Source: Anaspis maculata
Taxonomy: Eukaryota; Arthropoda; Insecta; Coleoptera; Scraptiidae
Assembly: GCA_949128115.1 (NCBI GenBank)
Contig: OX421963.1
Coordinates: 83,771,602-83,835,601 of the forward strand
Length of the DNA: 64,000 nucleotides
Reading direction: 5' to 3'
Shown here: one piece after another, positions 33,537-43,286 of the stretch
How the letters are laid out: each line of letters starts with the position of its first letter
Position numbering within the stretch: the stretch's first letter is position 1
Translations under genes and position numbers: made by a program
The notes under the pieces: generated by a model
The model's input: the letters and a program-made list of their open reading frames with translations, nothing else
Databases searched by the model: none
What the model was told of the DNA's origin: nothing

Positions 33537-33800
33537 TACAATCTATCTGCTAGGTTTTCTTTGGGCCATCCTGTAAGTATTTGAACCGACAGGCGTTGCA
33601 CCGAACGTCGTAGGACCAAAAATGACATAATGACTGGCTGAAACAAGCTAACTGAACTCACCCTAGACTCGACCATTTCACGCATTCTAAATTCATCCTG
33701 ATACAACAAACATTGTCAAGGAATAGATCGTCTCAAAGGAAAGAGAAAGAAACAAGTTATATTCACATTTCCAAGTACATTTCATTCTTTTGAATACAAT

Positions 33801-34649
33801 TCAAACGGAACTTCCTTCTTCTTTATCTTCTGTAACATTCGTAGTGTTAACAAATTGCACTCTCTGGTGATATGAAGCAGACCGATGGTTCGTCAAGCGA
33901 CAACACAACAGGTGTTTTGCTTCAATGCCAAATTTCTCATCAATCAAGCACAAATAAATTAAATCGAAAGTTGGGTGAATCATTGCTGGCAGATAAACAA
34001 TCTTGTGAATATAATTCGGGCTCAAAATAATACCGATTGATGCTAAAAAGTGCACAAACTTTCCCGGGAACCACAGTAAAATATACGTGTTAGCAATCCA
34101 TAGCTCTGCATTTTTACTGGCGTGTCTGTCACGTCTCCAAATTGGTTTCATGTTTACAACTACCATAAAACATACAACAGCAAAATAGCTAGCAAGGGAA
34201 ATAATTGAAGGGAAACGGTTATCTTCAAAATATATCAGTTTGGTCACAGACACAACCACGAGTCCGTAAAGGTATACTGAAACGATTGAAGACATGAAAA
34301 CTGTCTTTTTCCTCATCAATGGAGATTTCTCGTGGCGCCAAAACAAAACGAGTATCATTATCGATAAGTGTTGAGCAAAATATAGACCGGTCTGTATATC
34401 TACTGCTAAGGCGAGAAGTGAATCTCGGAAAGTGCCAAGAAAGTCAAGTATCAGAAGATGATGGATGGTCCACTCCAAAACAAACAAAACGTTCAGATTT
34501 ACAACAGTGAAATATTTGAAATGCCTTAGGTTGCTGCGCGTGAGGATTATGACCGAGGTTAAAATGCTGCATATTGCTGACAAAAAGTGGGCTGTCAGAA
34601 ATGCCCACTCTAGTGAACGATTGATCCAACCGTCATAGCCATCGTTCAT
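33801..34649 (-). CDS. Seven-transmembrane rhodopsin-like orphan receptor, copy C (intact)
   Basis: 282 residues with seven hydrophobic segments, near 14-37, 46-68, 86-103, 116-138, 149-168, 183-207 and 215-237. F-W-R-H-E at 103-107 replaces DRY, H-P-T-F-D-L-I-Y at 225-232 replaces NPxxY, and L-L-C-C follows in the helix-8 region. N-T-T and N-V-T sites lie in the C-terminal tail. The ATG at 34647-34649 is preferred over one 60 bases upstream, because that one lies inside the leader intron, and because M-N-D aligns with the starts of the paralogues. Closest relative here is pseudogene B; duplicated DNA extends both sides (33630-34915 against 26310-27600). Ligand and signalling partner unknown. 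Confidence 0.82.
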   Translation of the reverse strand: MNDGYDGWINRSLEWAFLTAHFLSAICSILTSVIILTRSNLRHFKYFTVVNLNVLFVLEWTIHHLLILDFLGTFRDSLLALAVDIQTGLYFAQHLSIMILVLFWRHEKSPLMRKKTVFMSSIVSVYLYGLVVVSVTKLIYFEDNRFPSIISLASYFAVVCFMVVVNMKPIWRRDRHASKNAELWIANTYILLWFPGKFVHFLASIGIILSPNYIHKIVYLPAMIHPTFDLIYLCLIDEKFGIEAKHLLCCRLTNHRSASYHQRVQFVNTTNVTEDKEEGSSV

Positions 34650-34658
34650 CTTACTGCT

Positions 34659-34722
34659 CTGCAAATCAAAGTTCGCAAAAAATGAATAAGAAAAGACCCA
34701 TATCGCCATAGTTTCTCCTTAC
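34659..34722 (-). other. Leader intron of receptor copy C
   Basis: The minus strand has ATCACACG, then GTAAGGAG, ending TTTGATTTGCAG 9 bp before the ATG. It is 64 bp. Confidence 0.65.
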
Positions 34723-34823
34723 CGTGTGATAATTTTCAAATTCAAAAGTGAAATCACTGGAGTGTGCATGCACTTTCGCTAAGTTTCAGTAGTTTGGATT
34801 ATGCTTGTAGCACGTCAGTTCAT

Positions 34824-34905
34824 ACTGGACTAAATACCTATTTTAGGCAGAAGTTTTCATCACAGCAAACATAGTTGAACTTTGGTGACTTCTTATTTTG
34901 ATAAC
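34824..34905 (-). promoter_or_regulatory. Conserved upstream block of receptor copy C
   Basis: It contains GTCACCAAAGTTCAACTA, GCTGTGATGAAAAC, CCTAAAATAGGTATT and CCAGTATGAAC. CAGT is 102 bp upstream of the donor, matching 105 and 109 bp in copies B and A. Confidence 0.5.
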
Positions 34906-34915
34906 AAGAATTGAC

Positions 34916-35640
34916 AACCACAAATTACGCATTCATAGAAATTGTAATGAGTGTTAATCATTTATACAAGTACCTATAAAATTGCCGTGGCCGCGTGGCC
35001 TCCGTTTTGACCATCAGCACATCCAAATTTATTTCTGCGAGGTTCTTTGCTTGTTGGCTATCAGAGTTTTCACATTGCATTTTTCCATCATTATATTGAT
35101 AGGTACAATGTACTTTCCAGAAATTGCTCTTGGCTTGCAACTTCACACCTAGAGCCCACAGGATTAATTTTTTTAAGCAACGGTACCTCACTAATTATGA
35201 AGTACTTAAGTATCGGTTTATAGCCGGAAAACTGTAATTTTCTATCGAAGACTCTTGATGAGGTAATTTCTTGGCTAGCGGCAAAAAGACCTTCTGGAAC
35301 TTTTTGCTGATGGTATCTGACGCTTTGCCCACGATGGTCTATCCCAACTTCACCAAATCGATGCTGGCCTCACCGCAGCTCCAACAACAACTTTCCCGTA
35401 CATTGTATTTCTGCTCTAAAATAAGAACCGTGATTAATTTTGCTTGACGTCATCAAAAGTTGAAAATTTTGACTTTCATCCGCCACCAACAGCAGCCTAG
35501 GCACAGCGCAGCGTAAAACCGAGTGAAACGTCAGCGTAAGAATAGTCGTGTTTTCGTACGAAATTTGTTTGCATCTCAAATCAAAAGATCACTTCGGTTC
35601 ACTGAATGATGTGATAAAAACTATTTTTATTCAAATCAGG
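34916..35640. other. Intergenic between the divergent receptor genes C and D
   Basis: No repeat with clear ends. The short minus-strand frames at 34958-35191 and 35370-35579 lack motifs. Confidence 0.45.
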
Positions 35641-35795
35641 TTTCCATCAAGTCCCAGTCTGAATCCAAATGTTTTGATGTAATCGCGGATGTAGTCATAT
35701 GGAAATCAAAATAATAATAATTATACTTATAATTTTTGTTATGAGACACCCGAGAGAAGCTTTCTGAATTTGGAAATAGCGAACTGGACCACTGG

Positions 35796-35850
35796 GTAAC
35801 ATTTTAGACTTTTTCTTTCAATCTTCTAACCAAAGTTTTCTCCATTGTAG
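35796..35850 (+). other. Leader intron of receptor copy D
   Basis: ACTGG then GTAACATT, ending TTCTCCATTGTAG just before AAG-ATG. The acceptor is strong and identical in context to copy A. The donor is weaker. A CCCAGTCTGAATCC at 35653-35666, 138 bp before the donor, resembles the putative initiator of the other copies. Confidence 0.55.
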
Positions 35851-35853
35851 AAG

Positions 35854-36738
35854 ATGGACGATTACGATAATCAGGATTATTACTTTGACTGCGGATTTTA
35901 CGGAATCCTCATATTGTCAGTGACAGCTAGTATCCTGACAGTCGTCATGATACTCACGCTCAAAAACCTAAGGCATTTCAAATATTTCACTGTTGTAAAT
36001 CTATGCTCCATATTTCTTGTAATGCTTGTCGCCTATCTTTTGCTAACACTTGGCACGTTTTCAAGATCAATTTTTGCATCAGTGGTGCTGAAGAGTCTAT
36101 TTTATGCTTCAGTTTACATTCAAAATCTTTTTTTGATAATACTGGTTATGTTTTGGCGTCATGAAAACTCTTCATTTTTAAGAAAAAAAGCAATTTTCCT
36201 AACTGCAATTAATTCAGTATACCTTTATGGCTTTTTAATGATGGCCGTGGCAATAATTATATTTTTGAATTATCCTGCCAACCCAATGAATGTTTTAATC
36301 TTTCCGCACTATTTGATTCTTGTAAGTTTTATGATTATTGAAAATGCGAAACATCATCGAAACAGTGACAAAAACGCCAAACACGTAGAGTTATGGATTG
36401 CCAACACGGTCATTGTGTTATGGTCAGGCCCATGTTGGGCATTGCTTTTAGGATCATTCGGCGTTTATCTTCACGATAGTTTCATCAAGACTACTGCGAT
36501 ACTATCAGTAAGTTATCCCATCTTCATTTTGATATATTTGATCTTCATTGACGAAAAAGTTGGCATGCAAACCAAACGGTTATTGTGTCCATGCATCATG
36601 AAGAAGCAGCATCCCACTCCTGATAATCAAGGTGTGCACTTGAATAATGATACAAATAATATGACGATAGAGTGTAGGATCATTCAATCTCCGCCATTGC
36701 ATCTAATGATGAACGAAACTGCACAGCCTATTCAATAA
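35854..36738 (+). CDS. Seven-transmembrane rhodopsin-like orphan receptor, copy D (intact)
   Basis: 294 residues with an acidic, tyrosine-rich N-terminus and seven hydrophobic segments near 15-36, 44-66, 82-100, 113-137, 146-164, 179-204 and 213-232. It keeps F-W-R-H-E-N-S-S-F at 100-108, E-L-W-I-A-N-T at 179-185, S-Y-P-I-F-I-L-I-Y at 220-228 and D-E-K-V, then C-P-C. It is on the opposite strand to the other three and the most diverged. The start follows an acceptor TTGTAG and AAG exactly as in copy A. The stop TAA overlaps the polyadenylation signal. Assigned as a divergent class A receptor on topology and motif position only. Confidence 0.82.
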   Translation: MDDYDNQDYYFDCGFYGILILSVTASILTVVMILTLKNLRHFKYFTVVNLCSIFLVMLVAYLLLTLGTFSRSIFASVVLKSLFYASVYIQNLFLIILVMFWRHENSSFLRKKAIFLTAINSVYLYGFLMMAVAIIIFLNYPANPMNVLIFPHYLILVSFMIIENAKHHRNSDKNAKHVELWIANTVIVLWSGPCWALLLGSFGVYLHDSFIKTTAILSVSYPIFILIYLIFIDEKVGMQTKRLLCPCIMKKQHPTPDNQGVHLNNDTNNMTIECRIIQSPPLHLMMNETAQPIQ

Positions 36739-36739
36739 A
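36734..36739 (+). terminator. Polyadenylation signal of receptor copy D
   Basis: AATAAA includes the stop codon TAA (36736-36738), implying a 3' UTR of only some tens of bases. Confidence 0.55.
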
Positions 36740-37320
36740 GCATTATTCTCTTAATTCTTGTCGTTCTATTGGTCTAGTCGCTGGTCATGAGATCCGTAAA
36801 ATAAATTGGTTAAAAAAATTCTGGTTGTGTCACCCCAGAACTCCCCCGAGTTCAACTTTTCATTTTTATGTCACCCTGTATATGCCGCCGGCATAGTTGG
36901 TATTGATGGCATCAAGTTTCAATCAGAAGAGAATGGATCGAACAACACCTCTACCAAGTGGCACCCTGCCATCACAAAACTCAAGGTCCGTACAGTCTTC
37001 GGCATCGAGCATCTGGACTATTTAGCTTTTCTTGTGTTTTGACGAAGGAGTGGACTGATGATGGAATATGCGAGAACCTTTCTTGTAGACAACACAATTT
37101 TCAACGATTTTGCTCCAAAAGCTTTTCCTCCAAGTGCCATCGCTTACGAGATAAACACGAAAAATTGATCCTCAAGTTCTTCTTGAGGCCACAACGGCCG
37201 AAGCTCACACCGGATTCTTGAGGACTTTTACTATGTTGAACTACATGTTTAACTGAGCTTATATACAAAAATACGGCTAGTTTTCATCTTTGTTCGCTAT
37301 TTTTTCTATAATTCCTGGAC
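36740..37320. other. Intergenic, no gene seen
   Basis: It holds CACCCTGTATA at about 36873, a motif that ends several TA-target MITEs in this window, but no partner end was fixed. Confidence 0.4.
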
Positions 37321-37324
37321 TATT

Positions 37325-37450
37325 ATAGCCGGGTCGACTTTAAAACTCGACTTTACGCAGAAAGTCGAGTTTGAAACCCGACCGGGTCGACTTTGGAACT
37401 CGACCGGGTCGACTTTGGAACTCGACCGGCCGACTTTGAAACTCGACTCT
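37325..37450. repeat. GTCGACTTT / ACTCGAC minisatellite
   Basis: About five imperfect copies of a 20-24 bp unit, CCGGGTCGACTTTGGAACTC, with inverted half-units, so the array is also palindromic. Confidence 0.75.
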
Positions 37451-39540
37451 GTGTCCGTAAAAAGATTTGCAGCCTGGCCCTTCTACGCTTCCGTATGAAA
37501 CACTTACGGGTTCATATTTTTTTTCATAGGTTATTGAAAATAAAATCTTAAAATCGGTTTGATTGTGATTTTTCTATTCATATTTCAAACTATCTCATTC
37601 ATAATATTTTGACAGTTTGTTTGTCAAATAAACCCGAAAGAGCTATATTCCGTTGTAAACAGGATAAAAGACTGCATCAACTTCATGTAATTTTTATTTT
37701 TTTTTGCGACACCCTGTAAATTAATGGTCTGGAAATTTTCCATGGGCAAAATGAAAAAATGTAGCAAAACTCCTCCAAGAATCAGTTTTGCTCTATTTAA
37801 ACTGTCCCAGGGATAAAGCAGCTAGTGAGGAGGTCAATCTTGAAGCTGTGTGCTCAGTAGGTCAAAACCATTTTGAGGATTTCTCCTCGGATTTCTCCCT
37901 CAAAAGTGGAGATAAAAACTCAATTTTCCTCATGCGATGTACCAGTGCCCACCAATTAACCCCGGTTATCTGCACGCCACTGAGATAAAATCAATCTTTG
38001 ATAACATTTTCTGATTCTCCGGACAATTCTAAGCAAAAAAAGATACACCTTGTCCAAAGCTCTAAAGTGAACCATTTTCGAGAAAAACGGCATTTTATGC
38101 CGGAAAACATGAGAATCGATCATAACAATAAATTGACTGATGGGACTTCTGTGAGCTGCAGTATTATTGAAAGTATTGAAATAACTGAAAAGAAGACTTA
38201 TTAGAAATCATTGCTTTTGTTCAGTATCACTCACACTAATTACAAGATAATTTATTGAAAAATAAGTTGACAATTTTTTTTCTAATTTTTTGACACCTTG
38301 TAACTTTGAAACTGAAGCCCGAAAAAAAAATTATGAGAAAAATTTTCTTGCATTTGGCCAAAGAATACAACCCTACAGTAAGAGCACTTGAACCGTGGAC
38401 ACCTTGTGTATTGTATCTGTCTTTCGTTTTTATAGGATGATTAGAAGGATTTGTGTTATTTTGTGTCAACTTCAAACACTGTAATTGACGCACACTCATG
38501 AAAAGTCATATTGTGCATGCGATACAGTTTCGATATCATGTTTGATGCTTTTACAAGGAGAAACAATTCTTTCTTTGCAAGACAAACTTGAAAACCGTAC
38601 AATGCTTTTATTTTCAATGCAACACGTCTTCAAATTGAAGCATGCGTCACTTATCAGGTGCCGTGTTGACGCACAACCGCTCTCGCGACCAAACACTTCT
38701 TTGATCAAAGATGTAAGAGGCACATCTAATGCATTTTTTTTTGTCGAAGAAAAGTTGTAAGTAACTGAATATATGCAAGAATAAAAATGTAATGCCTATG
38801 GATTTCACCGCAATCCATTAGGTTGAAGTTGATTATCAAAAAAACGAGTTTTCTTTGACAAACTTGTTCCAATATGTTTCTTACGAGATTTGTACACTTT
38901 ATTCGAGCTCAAAACGTCGATTTCAGTCCAAAATGATACCAAACTTCTTCCTATTCATCCAGGATTGATGAAAACCATGAATCGCTTTCAAAGGTAAAAA
39001 TGCCTCCTCCTCAGGCCCCTTACCCCTTTCAATACGACTTTTCGGTAATTGAGTTGGAACTTTTTTTTTGTGTCCATCTGGTTTTTATCCTGATAATGCT
39101 CACTTGACCGACTTTGAGATTTTTGAATTCACTAATTTTTGGAAAAAATTCTTGGGACAAATTTATCCCTGCAGTGATATGCAGTGGGATCGGAATATAT
39201 CTATCCCAACAGTAAGGAAATTCCATTATTTTCAAAAATGGTCATTGTCAGAAATTGAAGACAAAACCAAAATATTACTGGCTGATGATGTCGAAAATAT
39301 TGAAAAAATCTAAACCAAGAACTAAACAGTCAAACATATAGAAAAAAATGGTAAGCTTAGAACTAGACCCGACTAAATTAGACAAAAACATTGAAAAAAT
39401 TCTCGGCTTGAAACTTAATTCAGATATGTTTCAAGATATAGAACTGAAATAAGCAAAAAAACATCAAAAATGATTGACCTGACAAGCTGATTCAAAGTTT
39501 GATAATGCATCGTTGCTCAGATGCAAGCTCTACCAGGTTC
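37451..39540. other. Intergenic, no gene seen
   Basis: Contains GACACCCTGTAA (37711) and GACACCTTGTAA (38291) MITE-end motifs and AT-rich DNA. The open frames at 38485-38760 and 39068-39313 have no recognisable motif and lie in AT-rich sequence. Confidence 0.4.
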
Positions 39541-39559
39541 CGGGTATGATATCGCGTAA

Positions 39560-39925
39560 AACAAGCGCTCTGCTTAAAATCCGCTTTACTAGAATAAGCT
39601 TTGTATGGAATTTGCTACGCTGAGCGTCCGCTTCGCTCAGAATCCGCTTCTATCAGAATCCGCTTTGTTAGAATCCGCTCTGCTCAGAATCTGCTTTGTA
39701 CCAAAATCCGCTTTGCTAGAAGTCCTCTTTGCTCAGAATCTGCTTTGTACCAGAATTCGCTTTTCTGAGTTTGCTCTGCTCAGAATCTGCTTTGCGCAGA
39801 ATCCGTTTTGTAAGTATTTGCATTGTTAGAATCCGTTTTGTTCAGAGCCTGCTTTGATGAGAATTCGCTTTGTCAGAATCTGCTTTGCTTATCAGAATCA
39901 GCTTTGCTCATCTACTGGACAGTGC
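39560..39925 (+). repeat. Degenerate minisatellite, AGAATCYGCTTTG unit
   Basis: About 20 imperfect copies of a 15-20 bp unit CAGAATCCGCTTTGCT. The open frame over it (39605-39829) encodes L-R-I-C-F-A-Q-N-type repeats and is explained by the array. Confidence 0.8.
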
Positions 39926-41631
39926 AAGCAAAAACATGATTACAATACAGCAACCAGTGACAAAACAAACTAAACAAAAAAGAGAAAAAAAAGACGCGGG
40001 ACTTCCTGATGTCATATATGCCATGATATCTGATATGATGACTGTCATCATAGGGATCGTCCGCGATGTCAGATTTAGGCTTTCAGTCAATTCCTGCAAT
40101 TCCTTACGTCGAAGCGGCCTGTTTATGCTTCAAAATGGTCAAAAATAGTCAAAATAGTCAAAAACCTCACCTTGAGCTTTGATTACTGATGGGACGAAAT
40201 GTTACAAAATATCGGAGAGATACCTATCTGATATCTGGGATGTGTAGTCACAGACAATACACACAAACTGGCATAAAAACAGAGGTGAACTTACACAAAA
40301 ACTGGAGAAAATCGGTTACTCGACTGGTCTTGCTCAAATCCTAGCGTGCACAGGCGGAGGAACAGCTGACATTGGGTTATGCGACGTCGCATTGATGGAG
40401 TTTTTGTGACTGATATCCCATGCCAAGCTCCCGTGGAAAGGTAAAACCTAGTAACCCACATTTTTTGGTAAAATGAGTTTTCACATATTCGGAATCTTCC
40501 AAGTATTTCCTTCAATCAGATATTGGTTTTGGATCAATATTAAAAAAAAATGAATAAATTAGAACGTATGGAATTTCCTGGTAAGTGCATTTCTAGTCTA
40601 CTTTACAGTGGAAAAACATAGCACGTATCCCTTCCAAAGGTAAAACCTAGCATCTTTGCGGCATTGTAGATATTTTACAATGGATAAACATAGCAGGGTG
40701 GCCTCGAGGGTGGTAGGTTTTTTCCGGTGTTTTATTCAGGATATTATGATCTAGATGAACCCAGCATGGCTCTTACTGGATTTCTCCAATTTTTTGTGCG
40801 TGTTTTTCAGTCGAGCTGATAGTTCATTGATGGATGCTATGAATCCATACTTCCGTTCATACTTTGTAGTACGTTGCTTGACTAGGTACCCTGAATTTAC
40901 CTACTGGTCACACTTTAAGAGGCCATTGAAGGTCAAGTAAATCAACTACGCTTTCACGCGTTATACCCAAAAAAACACAACACAAAAAGATTTACACACC
41001 CCCAGCATAAACACTCTTAGCACCATGTGCCCCATTGTTGCCGTTTGGACCGTTATACGATACGTGCTCTTACTCGATTCTCCCGCTAAAACATCAAAGA
41101 AAGAAGTCGTATGATGAACTAGTTATTAATTATTATTGATAGCAATTGTGTTTTGCTGGCATAAAAATGTCTTCGAGGGAAAAGCTTCTCGGAGCTTTGG
41201 CTACTAATAAACGTGAGCTTTGTTAATTTCATTGTTCCAGGAAAGTTCTAACGTCGTGATATTTCAAAAATTATAATTTAGTATTATACTCTCTCATTAT
41301 TTTAGGCTCACAAAAATACAACAACCAAGAACGCCGATCAATTAAAGTGTGATTAATTAGGGGGTAGGTAGGTTTGACGCGCCGACATCAAAAAAATTTC
41401 GACTTTTCTATCCTAACTATTAGATAAGACAATTGAGAAATAAATTATTTGAGAAAAGACAAAATTTTTGAGAGAATTGTGCCCAAAATGCCACCTGTGA
41501 TGAGACTTTTCTGGAAAAATATTGATTCGTCTAATGCATCTTCTGGTTTGACATCAAATGTTGTTTATTTTTTGTTTTGAATAAAGTTGGGAAAGTGTAA
41601 TTTTTGAGCTATAATTTTTGTTGCCTGCTTT
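39926..41631. other. Intergenic; includes one copy of an AAGGTAAAACCTAG repeat
   Basis: GCTCCCGTGGAAAGGTAAAA with CCTAGTAAC following (40429-40461) recurs inverted at 49925-49957, beyond the BEL element. AAAGGTAAAACCTAGC is found again at about 40638. No gene was seen. Confidence 0.45.
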
Positions 41632-41780
41632 TGGGTCTTATTACGGTGGCTCTTGTAATTGAAACAATATTGTAATTTTGTTGATTTTGCTATTATTGTT
41701 ACAATTAATTAATACAACGATGGTTCATTGTAAAAATTACAATATTGTTCCAATTACAAGAGCCACCGTGATTAGACCCA
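41632..41780. mobile_element. 149-bp hairpin MITE
   Basis: The arms TGGGTCTTATTACGGTGGCT and the inverse AGCCACCGTGATTAGACCCA continue through CTTGTAATTG and ACAATATTGTAATTTT, about 45 bp per arm. The AT-rich loop is about 55 bp. No clear target duplication. Confidence 0.7.
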
Positions 41781-42301
41781 TCAGAAAAAAGTGCCATTGA
41801 TGGAGATAAGTATACTTTGATTTGGTTAATGAGTAGGTACCTGAAAGAAAATTTTGAAGGCATTGTTGTTTTTCATTTGTTTGTAATGTCAGTTAGTTAC
41901 TCGGTTAGTTACCTATGTAATTGATTATTTTGTTTCCTGATTAATTCAATCGCAACTCGAATCGTAACTTTTTTTGCGTGCAATTTCGAATGTAAATCCC
42001 TGCCAAATATATCAATTTATAACGATAGGTATATTATTTTGGAAACGCTATTTTGTTTGTTTGTTGGTTCTATTTTTAAAAGTTACATCAAATATGATTT
42101 TTAACATAACAGGAAGAGATGGAGGAGCTGGAGGGAATTTGGTGATGGTGCTGGTGTGCCTTTTTGAGGCTGAATTTATCAATATATCCATTTATACATA
42201 TATACTTAGGACCCATTCGTTTATTGAAATTTTATTCAGTGTTGTTTATATTTATATTTTTATTAATAAACGAAATTTATATATAATAACATAACAGGGA
42301 T

Positions 42302-43167
42302 TGTTAGCGCGGTACACATAAAGACGGCAGCCTTCCGATGAAGGCTGCATTAAAACAATAACTCTTGGATTAGGAAAGCAGCAAGCGACAGTCAGAAATA
42401 AAATTCACAACAACAATCAAAAACTTGATTGCAAAACAAAAGAAAAAAAAACACAAACAGACAGAATTACAAAACAATAAAAAGAAAACAATGTGAATTA
42501 AATGAAATGAAAAATCCGAGTGGTTCTGATCGGGGGCAGATTCGCTGGCGTCGGGATCTTATTCGGTGGCGGCGTCGTCCTGGCGGAGTCCGAAGGCGGC
42601 GTCGTGGTGGATGGCCGTTCTGGTGGTGGATTTCCTTTTGAAATGCACGAGTGCCCGTGTTCGTCACCAAAATGGCGGACGAACGACTCGATCCCGTCCG
42701 AAACTGGAGCTTTGTGTGCGGCTGGCTGGTCCAAGCCGCTCCCCGGTGAAAGCGGTGAAAACTGCCGCTTTCTGGACTTGGAGATGGTGCAGAGATCCTC
42801 CAGGAGTCACTATCGGACGCGATGGGCCTTGGATGGGCTTCTGGTCGAGTACGAATGTACGCCGATGGCACGACAAGATGGCCGCGAGAACGATGACCAA
42901 AAAAAAGACGGCGTGGCTTCCCGCTCGACGTACGGAGATCGACACCGCTTCGAACGAAGCGGCAAAGGCACGAGCGGAAAGAAAGCCGAAGAATGCCGAA
43001 GACGGCCGAAGAAAGTGCTGGAGCTCGTTTACGCTTGCGCCTGACAGCCAAGTGCCAGGCACACCGAACAGGGGGTGAGGGGTGAGGACTTGGACAACAC
43101 AGGGATATTTTGGGTTGCATACCCTCAGTGCACACGAATGCAGTTTTCAATGAACGGGGCCGAGACA
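42302..43167 (-). repeat. 3' LTR of BEL/Pao element
   Basis: 866 bp; element-sense ends TGTCTCGG and GCTAACA. It lacks the 92-bp intron and also 10 bp (CCGAGTGGCG) present in the other LTR. The hairpin at 42327-42348 has a 9-bp stem GCAGCCTTC and a 4-base loop. Confidence 0.95.
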
Positions 43168-43180
43168 TACTCCCCACCAA
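43168..43180 (-). promoter_or_regulatory. Polypurine tract
   Basis: Element-sense TTGGTGGGGAGTA abuts the 3' LTR, the place where plus-strand DNA synthesis is primed in LTR elements. Confidence 0.6.
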
Positions 43181-43286
43181 AATACCACTCGGGGTATTTT
43201 CAAAGTTCAAAAATTAATGAAATCAAACATGATACAAAAAGAAAGAGCATAGTGAGAACAATGGCGGAAGTGAAAACACAGAATGC

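Noticed and set aside
34647..34709. N-terminal extension of receptor copy C to an upstream ATG at 34709
   Set aside because: The extension is intronic by the conserved donor and acceptor and is absent from the paralogues.
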